64,000 nucleotides of DNA from Microterricola viridarii (GCF_001542775.1 NZ_CP014145.1:3286001-3350000), one strand, 5' to 3'. Positions 35,316 through 45,211 are shown, counted from the first letter of the stretch. Notes: a model not told the origin generated them from the letters alone. Made by a program: numbers and translations.

Positions 35316-36878
35316 GTGGACCCCATCGCGACAACGCTCGTCATCCTGCTTGTGGCTGTTGTCGCGTTCATGTCGAACCGGATTCCCGTCGGTGTTGTCG
35401 CCCTCGCCGTGGCCATCGCGCTCTGGGCGACGGGCATCCTCACGCTGAACCAGGCGCTCGCCGGCTTCGGCGACCCGACCGTGCTGTTCATCGCCGCGCT
35501 GTTCGTCGTGAGTGAGGGGCTGGATGCCACCGGCGTGACCACGTGGGCCGGGCAGAAGGTGATCGGCGCCGCCGGCACGAGCACCCGCAAGCTGCTCGTC
35601 TACATCATGCTGCTGGTCGCGGTGCTGACCGCCCTGATCAGCGTGAACGGCGCCGTCGCCGCGCTGCTGCCCGTTGTTGTAGTCGTCGCCGTGCGCGCCG
35701 GCCTCGCCCCGTCGCGGCTGCTGCTGCCGCTGGCGTTCGCGGCGCACGCAGGCTCGATGCTCGCCCTGACCGGAACGCCGGTCAACATCATCGTCTCCGA
35801 GGCCGCCGTCGAGGCCGGCGACCGTGCCTTCGGCTTCTTCGAGTTCGGCCTGGTCGGCGTTCCGCTGGTCGTCGGCACGCTGCTCATCACGATGTTCTTC
35901 GGCAGCAAGCTCGTGCCCGAGCGTGTGGCCAGCGTCATCCCGCGCGACCTGAGCGACCACGCCAGGGTGCTGCGCGCGCAGTACGAGCTGAACCGGACCC
36001 CGGACGAGCTGATCGATGCGGAGGGCGGCGTCGCCGAGGTCGTCATCCCGCCGCGGTCCAGCCTGATCGGCCTGCACGTCTTCCCCGGCATGTGCACGCC
36101 GAGCGGCTCGCTCGTGATCCTGGCCGTGCAGCGCGGCGGCGAGGAGGTCGATGGGCCGGACGCGGTGCTGGCCGCCGGCGACACGCTGCTGCTGGAGGGC
36201 AGCTGGGATGACCTCGACGAGCACACGGCCGACCCCGACGTGCTGGTGGTGAACTCGCCCGATGTACTGCGCCGCACCGTGCCGCTCGGCCCGCGGGCCG
36301 GCTGGGCCATCGGCATCCTGATCGCCATGATCGCAATGCTGGCGACGGGCCTCGTGCCGGCGGTGATCGCGGGCCTCGTGGCGGCCATCGCCATGGTACT
36401 CACCCGCGCCGTCACGGTGACGCAGGCCTACCGCAGCATCTCGTGGACGACCGTCGTGCTCGTGGCCGGCATGATCCCGCTCTCCACCGCATTCATGCAG
36501 ACCGGAGCAGCCGACCTCATCGCCGACGGGCTGCTCGGCGTGGTCGGCGACGCCGGCCCGCAGATGGCCCTGTTCGCGCTCTGCCTGATCACCGTCGTGC
36601 TCGGCCAGCTCATCAGCAACACGGCCACGGTGCTGATCGTCATCCCGGTGGCCGTCTCGGTGGCCGCAACCAAGGACGTCTCTGTGCTGCCGTTCCTGAT
36701 GGCACTGACTGTGGCCGGCGCCGCCTCCTTCCTCACCCCGATCGCCACCCCGGCGAACATGATGGTGATGGGCCCCGGCGGGTTCAAGTTCACCGATTAC
36801 TGGAAGCTCGGACTGCCGCTGCTCGTGTTCTTCCTCGCCGTCGCGACCTTCTACGTTCCGCTGATCTGGCAGTTCTAG
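35316..36878 (+). CDS. SLC13/ArsB-type anion permease with central TrkA-C domain
   Basis: The 520-residue protein has two hydrophobic halves (residues 1-195 and 320-520) of the DASS/ArsB ion-transporter superfamily; the motif LTGTPVNIIVSEAAVEAG matches the conserved NxxxS anion-binding loop, mirrored by FLTPIATPANMMVMGPGG. A TrkA-C (RCK-C) domain lies between them (EVVIPPRSSLIGLHVF to DDLDEH). Substrates are dicarboxylates, sulfate or similar anions. The GTG is 7 bp after TACTCT and has no ribosome site, so the message may be leaderless. It is divergent from the META lipoprotein. Confidence 0.85.
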   Translation: MDPIATTLVILLVAVVAFMSNRIPVGVVALAVAIALWATGILTLNQALAGFGDPTVLFIAALFVVSEGLDATGVTTWAGQKVIGAAGTSTRKLLVYIMLLVAVLTALISVNGAVAALLPVVVVVAVRAGLAPSRLLLPLAFAAHAGSMLALTGTPVNIIVSEAAVEAGDRAFGFFEFGLVGVPLVVGTLLITMFFGSKLVPERVASVIPRDLSDHARVLRAQYELNRTPDELIDAEGGVAEVVIPPRSSLIGLHVFPGMCTPSGSLVILAVQRGGEEVDGPDAVLAAGDTLLLEGSWDDLDEHTADPDVLVVNSPDVLRRTVPLGPRAGWAIGILIAMIAMLATGLVPAVIAGLVAAIAMVLTRAVTVTQAYRSISWTTVVLVAGMIPLSTAFMQTGAADLIADGLLGVVGDAGPQMALFALCLITVVLGQLISNTATVLIVIPVAVSVAATKDVSVLPFLMALTVAGAASFLTPIATPANMMVMGPGGFKFTDYWKLGLPLLVFFLAVATFYVPLIWQF

Positions 36879-36946
36879 CGGGCGGCCGGGCATTTCGTTG
36901 CGCGTTAGTGACCCGGATGCCGTGACCGCGCCCCTACGATGAGCAC

Positions 36947-37354
36947 ATGATCCGCTTTCTGATTCGCTCTGGCATCTTCGTCGCTTCCGCGGCGCTCGGT
37001 CTGCTCGTGGCTGCGTGGCTGCTGCCCGAGTTCAACCTCAGCTGGAGCGGCGGGATCGTGGCGGTGCTGGTGTTCGCCGTCATCCAGAGCGTGATCAGCC
37101 CGTTCCTGCTCAAGGTGGCCGCCCGCAACGCGCCGGCTTTCCTCGGAGGGATCGGCATTGTCTCGACCTTCGTCGCCCTGTTCGTGGCGTCGCTGTTCCC
37201 AGGCGGGCTCACCATCGACGGCTGGCGCACCTGGGTGCTCGCGCCCGTGCTGGTCTGGATGATCACCGCCCTCGCGACGTTCTTCCTGCCGATGGTGTTC
37301 CTGAAGAAGGGCATCGAGAAGAAGCGCAACCGCACCGCACTGCCGATCGGGTAG
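36947..37354 (+). CDS. Small four-helix membrane protein, phage-holin-IV-like
   Basis: The 135-residue protein has four hydrophobic helices (IFVASAALGLLVAAWLL, IVAVLVFAVIQSVISPFLL, FLGGIGIVSTFVALFVASLF, WVLAPVLVWMITALATFFLPMVF) and a basic C-terminal tail (KKGIEKKRNRTALP). This is the form of the mycobacterial 4-TMS phage-holin superfamily IV proteins found widely in actinobacterial chromosomes without phage genes. No phage genes surround it. Function unknown. Confidence 0.78.
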   Translation: MIRFLIRSGIFVASAALGLLVAAWLLPEFNLSWSGGIVAVLVFAVIQSVISPFLLKVAARNAPAFLGGIGIVSTFVALFVASLFPGGLTIDGWRTWVLAPVLVWMITALATFFLPMVFLKKGIEKKRNRTALPIG

Positions 37355-37504
37355 CCCCTCGCGCTCCGCCGCGGAAAATTCAGGACTAGAGGGTCAATGG
37401 CGCTCTATACGGCTCAACGGCGCTGTGGTCCTGAATTCTGCGCTGATAGCGTGGAAAGCGCATCGTGGGAAATCCGCGGCGACCAGCTGAAAAGGCTCCT
37501 CACT

Positions 37505-37849
37505 ATGACCATACTTTTGTTCCTTGCCCTCTTCCTTGCGCCAGTTGCCGCGATCGTGTTGCCGACAGTTTTCGTTACACGCGCCGCCCGCCGACGAAGC
37601 CGCGCGATCGTCGACCGACAGCTGGTGCTGGCCGATTCCACCAACACCCTTGCAATCGTGGGGTTTGTGCTGGCCTTCTTCGCCGCGGTCCCCGGAGTCG
37701 TGTGCAGCCACGTCTCACTGGCCCAACTCAAGCGAAAGCCGGAACAGGGATGGGGACTTGCCGTCGCGGGGCTGTGGATCGGATACTCGGTGATCGCGTG
37801 TGGTGCACTGTTCATTCTCAATGGTGTGAGGGCGGCCGTTTCCGGATAA
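37505..37849 (+). CDS. DUF4190-type membrane protein
   Basis: The 114-residue protein starts MTILLFLALFLAPVAAIVLP (first helix), then a basic RRRSR segment, then a DUF4190 unit: ADSTNTLAIVGFVLAFFAAVPGVVCSHVSL, AQLKRKPEQGWGLAVAGLWIGYS. AAAAGG lies about 10 bp ahead of this ATG. A longer frame from 37397 has an atypical N terminus. Likely cytoplasmic-membrane protein of unknown function. Confidence 0.78.
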   Translation: MTILLFLALFLAPVAAIVLPTVFVTRAARRRSRAIVDRQLVLADSTNTLAIVGFVLAFFAAVPGVVCSHVSLAQLKRKPEQGWGLAVAGLWIGYSVIACGALFILNGVRAAVSG

Positions 37850-37975
37850 GGCCGCGCGGGGAAAACCCAGGTCGGGCCTCGTGGGGCGGTATGCGGCGAG
37901 GGGCCTTGTGCCGCAGTCGCTGGCGCTCCTTCCAGGCAACGGGTGCGGCGAGACCGTGCACCTGCTCGGCGCCGC

Positions 37976-38932
37976 TCACGGGTGTGCGGTGTTGGCGATC
38001 GCGCGGGCGAGCGCGGCCCGGCAGGCGGCGACACCCGGCCGGCCGGCGCTGGAGCGCCGCGCGGAGGTGAACACGTCGCGGTGAGGGTTGCCGGCCAGCT
38101 CGACCAGCTCGACGCTCGGCTGCTCGCCCGCCCAGACGAGGTCGGGCAGCAGGCCGACGGCGTTTCCAGAGCGGATCAGCCGGATGTGCGTCATCAAATC
38201 GGCGGTCTCGAAGCGCACGTCGGGCTCGAAGCCGGCCGCCCGGCAGAGCTGCGTGGCCCAGAGTCGGGCCGCGGTGCCCTTCGGCTCCATCACCCACGGC
38301 AGTGCCGCGGCATCCGCCAGGCTCGCGATACCGGTTTCGACAGGCTCAACCAACGGGAGAGACTCAACCAACGGGAGCGGCTCAACCAGCGGTGTCAGCA
38401 CCGGCCCGGTTGCCAGGCGGATCACGTCGGTGACGAGGTGCACCCTGTCCAGGTCGGAGCGGTGCTCGCGCGTGTGGCCGGGGTACTGCTCGGCCACGAC
38501 GAGGTCGAAATCGCGCGCAGACACGTCGAACAGCCCGGCATCCGGCTCGCGCTCGGTGACCTCGACCCGCAGCTCCGGGTACTCGGCGGCCAGGATCGTC
38601 AGCGCCTCGGGAATCACGGCGTGGGCCGCCGACTGGAACACCGCCAGGCGCACGGTGCCGCTGACGGTGGTGAGGGATGCGGCCAGCTCGCCCTCCGCGC
38701 GCTCGAGGGTGTCGAGCACCTCGGCCGCCCGTTCGACGAGCAGCTCGGCCTGCGGGGTGAGCAGCACGCGCCGGCCGGCCTTGGCCAGCAGCGGGACGCC
38801 GACCTCCCGCTCCAGCAGGGTGAGCTGCTGCGAGACGGAGGACGGGCTGTAGGCGAGGGCCTCGGCCACCGCGGCGAGGGTACCGCGCAGCTTGACCTCG
38901 CGGAGCAGCCGGAGGCGCCTGACGTCGAGCAT
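37976..38932 (-). CDS. LysR-family transcriptional regulator
   Basis: The 318-residue protein has the LysR HTH at the N terminus (MLDVRRLRLLREVKLRGTL, AEALAYSPSSVSQQLTLLE) and an effector domain. A perfect AAAGGAGG precedes the ATG. About 20 residues (180-200; LVEPLPLVESLPLVEPVETG) are encoded by repeat DNA inserted in frame within the effector domain; relatives are near 300 residues, which agrees with an insertion. It is divergent from putA, 219 bp apart, and is its candidate regulator. Confidence 0.87.
   Translation of the reverse strand: MLDVRRLRLLREVKLRGTLAAVAEALAYSPSSVSQQLTLLEREVGVPLLAKAGRRVLLTPQAELLVERAAEVLDTLERAEGELAASLTTVSGTVRLAVFQSAAHAVIPEALTILAAEYPELRVEVTEREPDAGLFDVSARDFDLVVAEQYPGHTREHRSDLDRVHLVTDVIRLATGPVLTPLVEPLPLVESLPLVEPVETGIASLADAAALPWVMEPKGTAARLWATQLCRAAGFEPDVRFETADLMTHIRLIRSGNAVGLLPDLVWAGEQPSVELVELAGNPHRDVFTSARRSSAGRPGVAACRAALARAIANTAHP
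38331..38393. repeat. Dispersed-repeat end fragments inserted in the lysR coding region
   Basis: GGTTTCGACAGGCTCAACCA and two further GACTCAACCAACGGGAG-type steps match the left end of the dispersed repeat in inverted orientation. The insertion keeps the frame of the LysR gene. Confidence 0.8.
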
Positions 38933-39151
38933 GCTGCCTCCTTTGTTAACCGACCGGGTTGAGCGGCCGAGAGGGGCCGACGGGCGGATGCCGCGGCATC
39001 CGCCCAATCAATCGATTCTACTTACTGATAATCGTCATAAACATGTGCTTTACCGAAGTGTTGCGGAGCCTCACACTGGAGAAACCCGCAGCAGATCTGC
39101 AGCCAGCGCGCCGCCGCGCCCGCTCTGACCCCAGCCGAAAGAACTAGTCTC

Positions 39152-42100
39152 GTGACCATGCCGCACCACTCCAGCACCGACCTCCAGGCTGATGGCCCCG
39201 ACGCCCGCGAACTCGAAGCGGCCACCATCGCCCTCGTCAAGAAATGGCTGGCCGACAGCGCCAATGCCCCGGCCGATCCGGCCGCCGAGCGCCTGGCCGG
39301 TGTGCTGAAAGACCCGAACGGCCTCGACTTCACCGTCGGCTTCGTCGACGGCGTGATGCGCCCGGAAGACCTGATGGTCGCCGGCCACAACCTGCAGGCC
39401 GTCGCCGGCAAGACGCCGCGCTTCCTGCCCTGGTACATGCGCGGCGCCGTCGGCCTGGGCGGAATGCTCGGCCCGGTGCTGCCCTGGGTGGTCATCCCCG
39501 TCGCCCGCCGCGTGCTGCGCGAGATGGTCGGCCACCTCGTCGTGGACGCCACGCCAGACAAACTCGGCCCCGTGATCGAGCAGTTGCGCTCCACCGGCAA
39601 CCGGCTCAACCTCAACCTGCTCGGTGAGGCCGTGCTCGGCCAGAAGGAGGCCGACCGCCGCCTCGAGGGCACCCGCGCCCTGCTGGCCCGCCCCGACGTC
39701 GACTACGTGTCGATCAAGGTGAGCGCCGTCTCCAGCCAGCTCTCGATGTGGTCGTTCGACGAGGAGGTCGAGCGCACCGTCGCGCGGCTCACCCCGCTCT
39801 ACGAGCTGGCTGCCAACTCGGCGCCGGTCAACGGCCGCACCAAGTTCATCAACCTCGACATGGAGGAGTACCGCGACCTCGACCTCACCATCGCGGTGTT
39901 CGAGCGGATCCTCGACCAGCCCCAGCTGCTGGAGCTCGAGGCCGGCATCGTGCTGCAGGCCTACCTGCCCGACGCCCTCTCCGCCCTGCAGGGCCTGACC
40001 GAGTGGTCCAAGCGCCGCCGGGCCCGCGGCGGAGCCCCGATCAAGGTGCGTCTGGTCAAGGGCGCCAACCTGGCCATGGAGCACGTCGACGCCGCCGTGC
40101 ACGAGTGGCCGCTTGCCACCTACTCGAGCAAGCAGGACAGCGACACCAACTACAAGCGCGTGCTCAACTGGGCGCTGACCTACGAGAACACGGATGCCGT
40201 GCGCCTCGGTGTCGCCGGGCACAACCTGTTCGACGTCGCCTTCGCCTGGCTGCTGGCCGGCCAGCGCGGCGTGCAGAGCAACATCGAGTTCGAGATGCTG
40301 CTGGGCATGGCCACAGGCCAGGCCGAGGCCGTCAAGAAGGACGTCGGTGAGCTGCTGCTCTACACGCCGGTCGTGAACCCGGCCGAGTTCGACGTGGCGA
40401 TCGCCTACCTGATCCGTCGCCTCGAGGAGAACGCCAGCCAGGAGAACTTCATGTCGGCCGTGTTCGAGCTGAATACCTCCGCCGCCCTGCTGCAGCGCGA
40501 GACCGACCGCTTCCGCGCCTCGCTGGCCGAGCTGGACTCCGTCGTGCCCGGCCCGAACCGCACCCAGAACCGTGCCGCCGAGCACGCTGGGCCCGCCGAG
40601 TCGGTCGGCGCCGGCTACCTGCTGGTCGACGCGCTGCGCCCGCCCACACACGCCGAGCCAGCCGAGCAGGCCGACCCGAACCTGACTGCAATGGTGCTCG
40701 GGCTGAGCCGTGGCGAGATGGCCGCAGCGCTCGAGGCCTACGAGCCGGAGGTGCACGCCGCAGAGGCCGCCGCCGCGGCATCCGCCCCGGCCCCGACCAC
40801 GCCTGAGTCCATCGCGCACGTCGGCTTCCACAACGAGCCGGACACCGACCCGGCACTGCCAGCCAACCGGGCCTGGGGCCGCGCCATCCTGGCCAAGGTC
40901 GAAGGCTCGACCCTCGGCACCGACGTGATCGACGCCGCCCAGATCAAGGATGCCGCCGTGCTGGAGCGCGTCATCGACACTGTTGCCCACACCGGCATCG
41001 CGTGGGGCAAGCGCAGCGGCGCCGAGCGCGCAGAGGTGCTGCACCGGGCCGGTAGGGCGCTGGCCGCCAACCGCGGGCGCCTGATCGAGGTCATGGCGTC
41101 GGAGACCGGCAAGACGATCGCAGAGGCAGACCCCGAGATCAGCGAGGCGATCGACTTCGCCCACTACTACGCCGAGCGTGCCAAGGACCTCGACGCCGTG
41201 CAGGGCGCGCGCTTCGTGCCGTCGCAGCTGACCGTCGTCACCCCGCCGTGGAACTTCCCCGTCGCGATCCCGGCGGGCTCCGTGCTGTCGGCGCTCGCCG
41301 CAGGCTCCGGCGTCATCATCAAGCCGGCCAAGCTGGCCCGTCGCTCTGGCGCGATCATGGTGCAGGCGCTCTGGGAGGCCGGCGTTCCGCGAGAGCTGCT
41401 CGCCCTCGTCGACTTCGCCGGCGAGGCCAGGCACGAGCTCGGCCGCCAGCTGGTGTCGCACCCGTCCGTCGACCGCGTCATCCTGACCGGCGGCTACGAG
41501 ACGGCGGAGCTGTTCCGCTCCTTCCGCCCTGACCTGCCGCTGCTGGCCGAGACCAGCGGCAAGAACGCCGTGATCGTGACGCCGAGCGCCGACCTCGACC
41601 AGGCGGCATCCGACGTCATCAAGAGCGCCTTCGGGCACGCCGGCCAGAAGTGCTCGGCCGCGAGCCTCGTGATCGTGGTCGGCTCGGTCGCCCGCTCGAA
41701 GCGCTTCGAGAGCCAGCTGGTGGATGCCGCCACCTCACTGCAGGTCGGCTACCCCTCCGACCCCGAGACCCAGATGGGCCCGATCATCGAGCCGGCCAAC
41801 GGCAAGCTGCTGCACGCGCTGACCCAGCTCGGCGCCGACGAGCGCTGGCTGGTCGAGCCCAAGCAACTCGACGACAGCGGAACGCTGTGGTCGCCCGGCA
41901 TCCGCACCGGCGTCGCGGCCGGCTCCTACTTCCACCTCACCGAGTTCTTCGGCCCGGTTCTCGGCGTGATGCACGCCCGCAACCTGGAAGAGGCGATCCG
42001 GTTCCAGAACGCTGTCGACTATGGCCTGACCGCCGGCCTGCACTCGCTGGACGCAGAGGAGCTCGCGCTCTGGCTCGACACCGTCGAGGCCGGCAACCTG

Positions 42101-42874
42101 TACGTGAACCGCGGCACCACCGGTGCCATCGTGCAGCGCCAGCCCTTCGGCGGCTGGAAGCGCTCCTCGGTCGGCGCCGGAACCAAGGCGGGCGGCCCGA
42201 ACTACCTGTTCGGCCTCGGCAGCTGGGTGAACGACCCGGGCACCACCAGCCAGACGTTGCACCTGCGCGGCCTGGACGAGCGGGTGACCACCCTGATCGA
42301 GGCGTCGCAGCCGGCTCTTGGCTACGAGGAGTTCGACGTGCTGCGCCGCTCCGCGCTCAGTGACGCGATCGCCTGGGCCGAGGAGTTCGGCACGGCGAAG
42401 GACGTCTCCGGCGTCGGCCTGGAACGCAACGTGTTCCGCTACCGCGCACTGCCCGTGACGGTGCGCATCTCCGAGGCCGCCAGCCTGGGTCACGCGCTGC
42501 GGGTGATCGCCGCCGGCGTGCGCTCGCGCTCACGCTTCGACGTGTCGACGGCGCTCACGCTACCGGCCGGCGTGCTCGCGGTGCTGGCGTCGCGCGACCT
42601 CGCGGTGCGCACCGAGACGGATGCCGCCTGGCTGGAGCGCGCGGCGGGCGGCGGCATCGCCACCTCCCGGGTGCGCCTGGTCGACGCAGTCGGCGGCGGC
42701 GCCTCCGCGGCGCTCTCCGCCGCGCTCGGCGGCAGCCCCGACGTCGCGATCTACGATCACGAGGTCACCCAGGCCGGCCGGGTCGAGCTGCTGCCGTTCC
42801 TCCGCGAGCAGGCGATCTCGATCACGGCGCACCGATTCGGCAACCCGAGCACCCTCAGCGAGGGTGTGATCTAA
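39152..42874 (+). CDS. putA: Bifunctional proline dehydrogenase / L-glutamate-gamma-semialdehyde dehydrogenase
   Basis: The 1240-residue PutA has a FAD-dependent proline dehydrogenase barrel (about 100-440; RLVKGANLAMEHVDAAVHEW, RLGVAGHNLFDVAFAW, and IAYLIRRLEENASQENFM carrying the RRxxE-type substrate arginines). The ALDH domain (about 590-1060) has TPPWNFPVAIPAGSVL, LAETSGKNA (general base Glu) and GQKCSA (catalytic Cys834). A C-terminal ALDH-like extension follows to 1240. No N-terminal DNA-binding domain is present, so regulation should be external. It oxidises proline to glutamate at the membrane. GTG start; an ATG two codons on is possible. Confidence 0.95.
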   Translation: MTMPHHSSTDLQADGPDARELEAATIALVKKWLADSANAPADPAAERLAGVLKDPNGLDFTVGFVDGVMRPEDLMVAGHNLQAVAGKTPRFLPWYMRGAVGLGGMLGPVLPWVVIPVARRVLREMVGHLVVDATPDKLGPVIEQLRSTGNRLNLNLLGEAVLGQKEADRRLEGTRALLARPDVDYVSIKVSAVSSQLSMWSFDEEVERTVARLTPLYELAANSAPVNGRTKFINLDMEEYRDLDLTIAVFERILDQPQLLELEAGIVLQAYLPDALSALQGLTEWSKRRRARGGAPIKVRLVKGANLAMEHVDAAVHEWPLATYSSKQDSDTNYKRVLNWALTYENTDAVRLGVAGHNLFDVAFAWLLAGQRGVQSNIEFEMLLGMATGQAEAVKKDVGELLLYTPVVNPAEFDVAIAYLIRRLEENASQENFMSAVFELNTSAALLQRETDRFRASLAELDSVVPGPNRTQNRAAEHAGPAESVGAGYLLVDALRPPTHAEPAEQADPNLTAMVLGLSRGEMAAALEAYEPEVHAAEAAAAASAPAPTTPESIAHVGFHNEPDTDPALPANRAWGRAILAKVEGSTLGTDVIDAAQIKDAAVLERVIDTVAHTGIAWGKRSGAERAEVLHRAGRALAANRGRLIEVMASETGKTIAEADPEISEAIDFAHYYAERAKDLDAVQGARFVPSQLTVVTPPWNFPVAIPAGSVLSALAAGSGVIIKPAKLARRSGAIMVQALWEAGVPRELLALVDFAGEARHELGRQLVSHPSVDRVILTGGYETAELFRSFRPDLPLLAETSGKNAVIVTPSADLDQAASDVIKSAFGHAGQKCSAASLVIVVGSVARSKRFESQLVDAATSLQVGYPSDPETQMGPIIEPANGKLLHALTQLGADERWLVEPKQLDDSGTLWSPGIRTGVAAGSYFHLTEFFGPVLGVMHARNLEEAIRFQNAVDYGLTAGLHSLDAEELALWLDTVEAGNLYVNRGTTGAIVQRQPFGGWKRSSVGAGTKAGGPNYLFGLGSWVNDPGTTSQTLHLRGLDERVTTLIEASQPALGYEEFDVLRRSALSDAIAWAEEFGTAKDVSGVGLERNVFRYRALPVTVRISEAASLGHALRVIAAGVRSRSRFDVSTALTLPAGVLAVLASRDLAVRTETDAAWLERAAGGGIATSRVRLVDAVGGGASAALSAALGGSPDVAIYDHEVTQAGRVELLPFLREQAISITAHRFGNPSTLSEGVI

Positions 42875-42891
42875 CCACCGCGTCACAAATC

Positions 42892-42951
42892 CAGGAGGAG
42901 AGAGGCGCGACCCTCGCACAGAGGGGTCGCACCGCTCTCCTCCTGTTTTTT
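42892..42951 (+). terminator. Intrinsic terminator after putA
   Basis: CAGGAGGAGAG pairs with CTCTCCTCCTG around an inner stem (GCGACCC/GGGTCGC), followed directly by TTTTTT. This is the best rho-independent terminator in the window. Confidence 0.93.
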
Positions 42952-43010
42952 GTTGCAGAAGGGGCCGCCGGTCTGCGCGTGGAGGCGGTTGGCGACCAGC
43001 GGGCCGCCGG

Positions 43011-43376
43011 TCAGCGCGCGTCGAAGGCGGCGCGCACCGCGGCGACGGCGGCGGCCGGGCTGACGCCCAGCTGCCCTGCCCGCTCGGCGAACGCCTGCGC
43101 GGCGAGCTGCAGTTGCGCCGTCGTCGGGTCGCCCGTCGCCGCGACGAAGCTGCCGGAGCGCCCGCGGGTCTCGATCACGCCGTCCTTCTCGAGGGCGCGG
43201 TAACTGGCGGCGACCGTGTTCGCGGCCAGCTCGAGCTCGCCGGCCAGGGCGCGCACCGTCGGCAGCCGGGTGCCGGCCGGCAGTGTGCCGTTCTGGACGG
43301 CGGCCAGCAGCTGCATCCGCAACTGTTCGAAGGGCGGGGTCGTCGACGCTTTGTTGATGGCCAGCGGAAGTTCCAC
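43011..43376 (-). CDS. GntR-family regulator, YtrA-type (short)
   Basis: The 121-residue protein has a winged helix (PPFEQLRMQLLAAVQNGTLPAGTRLPTVR, AGELELAANTVAASYRALE) and a short helical C terminus (QLQLAAQAFAERAGQLG), the YtrA layout. AAGGAG precedes the GTG. YtrA regulators usually control ABC exporters, but here the upstream gene encodes oleate hydratase with a strong hairpin between, so co-transcription is doubtful. Confidence 0.87.
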   Translation of the reverse strand: MELPLAINKASTTPPFEQLRMQLLAAVQNGTLPAGTRLPTVRALAGELELAANTVAASYRALEKDGVIETRGRSGSFVAATGDPTTAQLQLAAQAFAERAGQLGVSPAAAVAAVRAAFDAR

Positions 43377-43406
43377 GGCGACTCCTTGCTTCGGGCGCCG
43401 GCGGCG

Positions 43407-43441
43407 GCGCGTTCCGCCCAAGGTTACTGGGCGGAACGCGC
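43407..43441 (-). terminator. Hairpin terminator after oleate hydratase
   Basis: A 14-bp perfect stem (GCGCGTTCCGCCCA and complement) with loop AGGTTAC lies 28 bp after the oleate hydratase stop on the leftward strand. No clear T-tract. Confidence 0.7.
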
Positions 43442-43468
43442 TCGCCCCCGGCCAACGCCCCTGCCGGG

Positions 43469-45211
43469 TCAGATCACGTCGTACTGCTCCAGCAGCTGGC
43501 CGACCATCGTCTTCTCGACGTAGCGCTTCGCGAAGCCGGCCACCGGCACCTTCTTGCCGTCGCGCAGGTAGTGCACCGACTTCATGACCTGGCGCACGTC
43601 GTAGATCGAGCCGAACACCTCCGGAACCCCGCGGTCCACGCCGAGCAGTTGGTACACCGCCTCCATCCCGGTGCGCACCGAGTACTCGGTCGTGAAGATG
43701 CAGTCGCGCGTCGACTCGGCGAACTGGCCGATGAAAGCGAAGTTGACGACGCCCTCTGGCACCACCTCTGGCCGATCGCCGGCTGTGCGGGGCAGGAAGA
43801 ATGCGGTGATGAACGGCATCATGCACGGCCGGGTGATGGCGCCGGTCGCGGCCAGCTCGTCGATCTGGTCGACGGGCACGCCGAGGTGGAAGAGCCACTC
43901 CCTGGTGATCTCCTCGCCCGTGCAGTCCCGCATCGGCTTCTTCACATAGTCGCCGTCGACGTCGGTGAAGAGGCCGTAGAACCACACCACGGTCTGGTCG
44001 TCCGGCTGCGCCTTGAAGTGCGGCTGCCGGTTCACCGTCCACGACAGCAGCCAGGCGGAGTCGCGGGCTGACACGATGCCTCCCGTGACGACCTTGCCGG
44101 AGCGGGTGGGGCGCTTGGCGATCTTCTCGATGTATGTCGGGATGCGCTCGTCGAGCGTCGTGATGCTCGCCGATTCCCACTGCGACTCTTCCGGGCTCGT
44201 GCAGAACTTGTCCGGGCGGCCAAACGACGGGTGCTGTGCGGCGATGTTGCGCCAGAGGTGCCAGCTGCCGCCGTCGTGCACGACCGGGTCGAAGGACGCC
44301 GCGGTCTTGTGGTCGCCCCACTGGGAGTTCTCGACGAGGGAGCCGTTGGTCACGAAGACGAGATCGTCCTCCGTGAGATCCAGCCCGCCCTCGACGCCAT
44401 CGCGGATCCAGACGATTCGCCTGGCCACCTTCTTCTCGGCCGAGATGTCGAAGGTCACGTCCATCACCCGGGTGTTCTTCTGCAGGGTCACCCCCTGCCC
44501 GCGCAGCCAGGCGACCAGCGGCATCACAAGGGATTCGTACTGGTTGTACTTGGTGAACTTGAGTGCGCTGAAGTCGGGCAGGCCGTCGATGTGGTGGATG
44601 AACCGTTCGACGTACAGCTTCATCTCGAGGGCGCTGTGCCACTCCTCGAACGCGAACATCGTGCGCCAGTACAGCCAGAAGTTCGAGTCGAAGAACTGCT
44701 GCCCCATCACCTCGTTGATGCGCTTGTCGTAGAGCTGCTCGTGCGTGGCCAGCACGAGGTCGGTCAGTTCCTTGGTCGCCCTGGTTCCCAGCGTGAAGAT
44801 CATGCCGGTGCCGGCATCCTGACCCTGGTTGATCGTCGCGCGCTGCAGCGAGAAATTCGGGTCTTCCTTGTTCAACCAGTAGAACTCGTCGAGCACCGAA
44901 CCGTCGACCTCCAGCGAGGGAATCGAGCGGTAGAGATCCCACAGGCACTCGAAATGGTCTTCCATCTCGCGGCCGCCTCGAATCAGCCAGCCGGTCTCGG
45001 CGTTGCCTGCCCCGTCTAGCGCCCCGCCGTCGAGCGAGGAGGCTTCCAGCACCGTGATGCGCTCGCCCTTCATCTGGCCGTCGCGGATCAGGAACGCCGC
45101 CGCGGCGAGCGAGGACAGGCCGGCCCCCACGAGGTACGCGGACTTGCTGTCGACGCCGTCCGGCTTCTTGGGCCTTGCGAACGCCTCGTAGTTTCCGTTG
45201 CTGTAATACAT
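43469..45211 (-). CDS. ohyA: Oleate hydratase (FAD-dependent fatty acid double-bond hydratase)
   Basis: The 580-residue protein matches the myosin-cross-reactive-antigen family: FAD motif AYLVGAGLSSLAAAAFLIRDG, VLEASSLDGGALDGAGN, RGGREMEDHFECLWDLY with catalytic acids, and late CMMPFITAFFLPRTAGDRP and NFAFIGQFAE. It hydrates cis-9 double bonds of unsaturated fatty acids to 10-hydroxy acids, often giving tolerance to free fatty acids. Start MYYSNGNYEAFARP is the family's usual opening; AGGGCAGGA lies ahead. Monocistronic; the Lrp gene downstream runs in the opposite regulatory context. Confidence 0.93.
   Translation of the reverse strand: MYYSNGNYEAFARPKKPDGVDSKSAYLVGAGLSSLAAAAFLIRDGQMKGERITVLEASSLDGGALDGAGNAETGWLIRGGREMEDHFECLWDLYRSIPSLEVDGSVLDEFYWLNKEDPNFSLQRATINQGQDAGTGMIFTLGTRATKELTDLVLATHEQLYDKRINEVMGQQFFDSNFWLYWRTMFAFEEWHSALEMKLYVERFIHHIDGLPDFSALKFTKYNQYESLVMPLVAWLRGQGVTLQKNTRVMDVTFDISAEKKVARRIVWIRDGVEGGLDLTEDDLVFVTNGSLVENSQWGDHKTAASFDPVVHDGGSWHLWRNIAAQHPSFGRPDKFCTSPEESQWESASITTLDERIPTYIEKIAKRPTRSGKVVTGGIVSARDSAWLLSWTVNRQPHFKAQPDDQTVVWFYGLFTDVDGDYVKKPMRDCTGEEITREWLFHLGVPVDQIDELAATGAITRPCMMPFITAFFLPRTAGDRPEVVPEGVVNFAFIGQFAESTRDCIFTTEYSVRTGMEAVYQLLGVDRGVPEVFGSIYDVRQVMKSVHYLRDGKKVPVAGFAKRYVEKTMVGQLLEQYDVI

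Noticed and set aside
36947-37354. Holin-like protein as evidence of a prophage
   Set aside because: No phage structural, integrase or lysis genes around; this holin-IV-like family is common in chromosomes.
39071-41638. Long antisense frame opposite putA
   Set aside because: Shadow of the PutA coding frame; no conserved motif.
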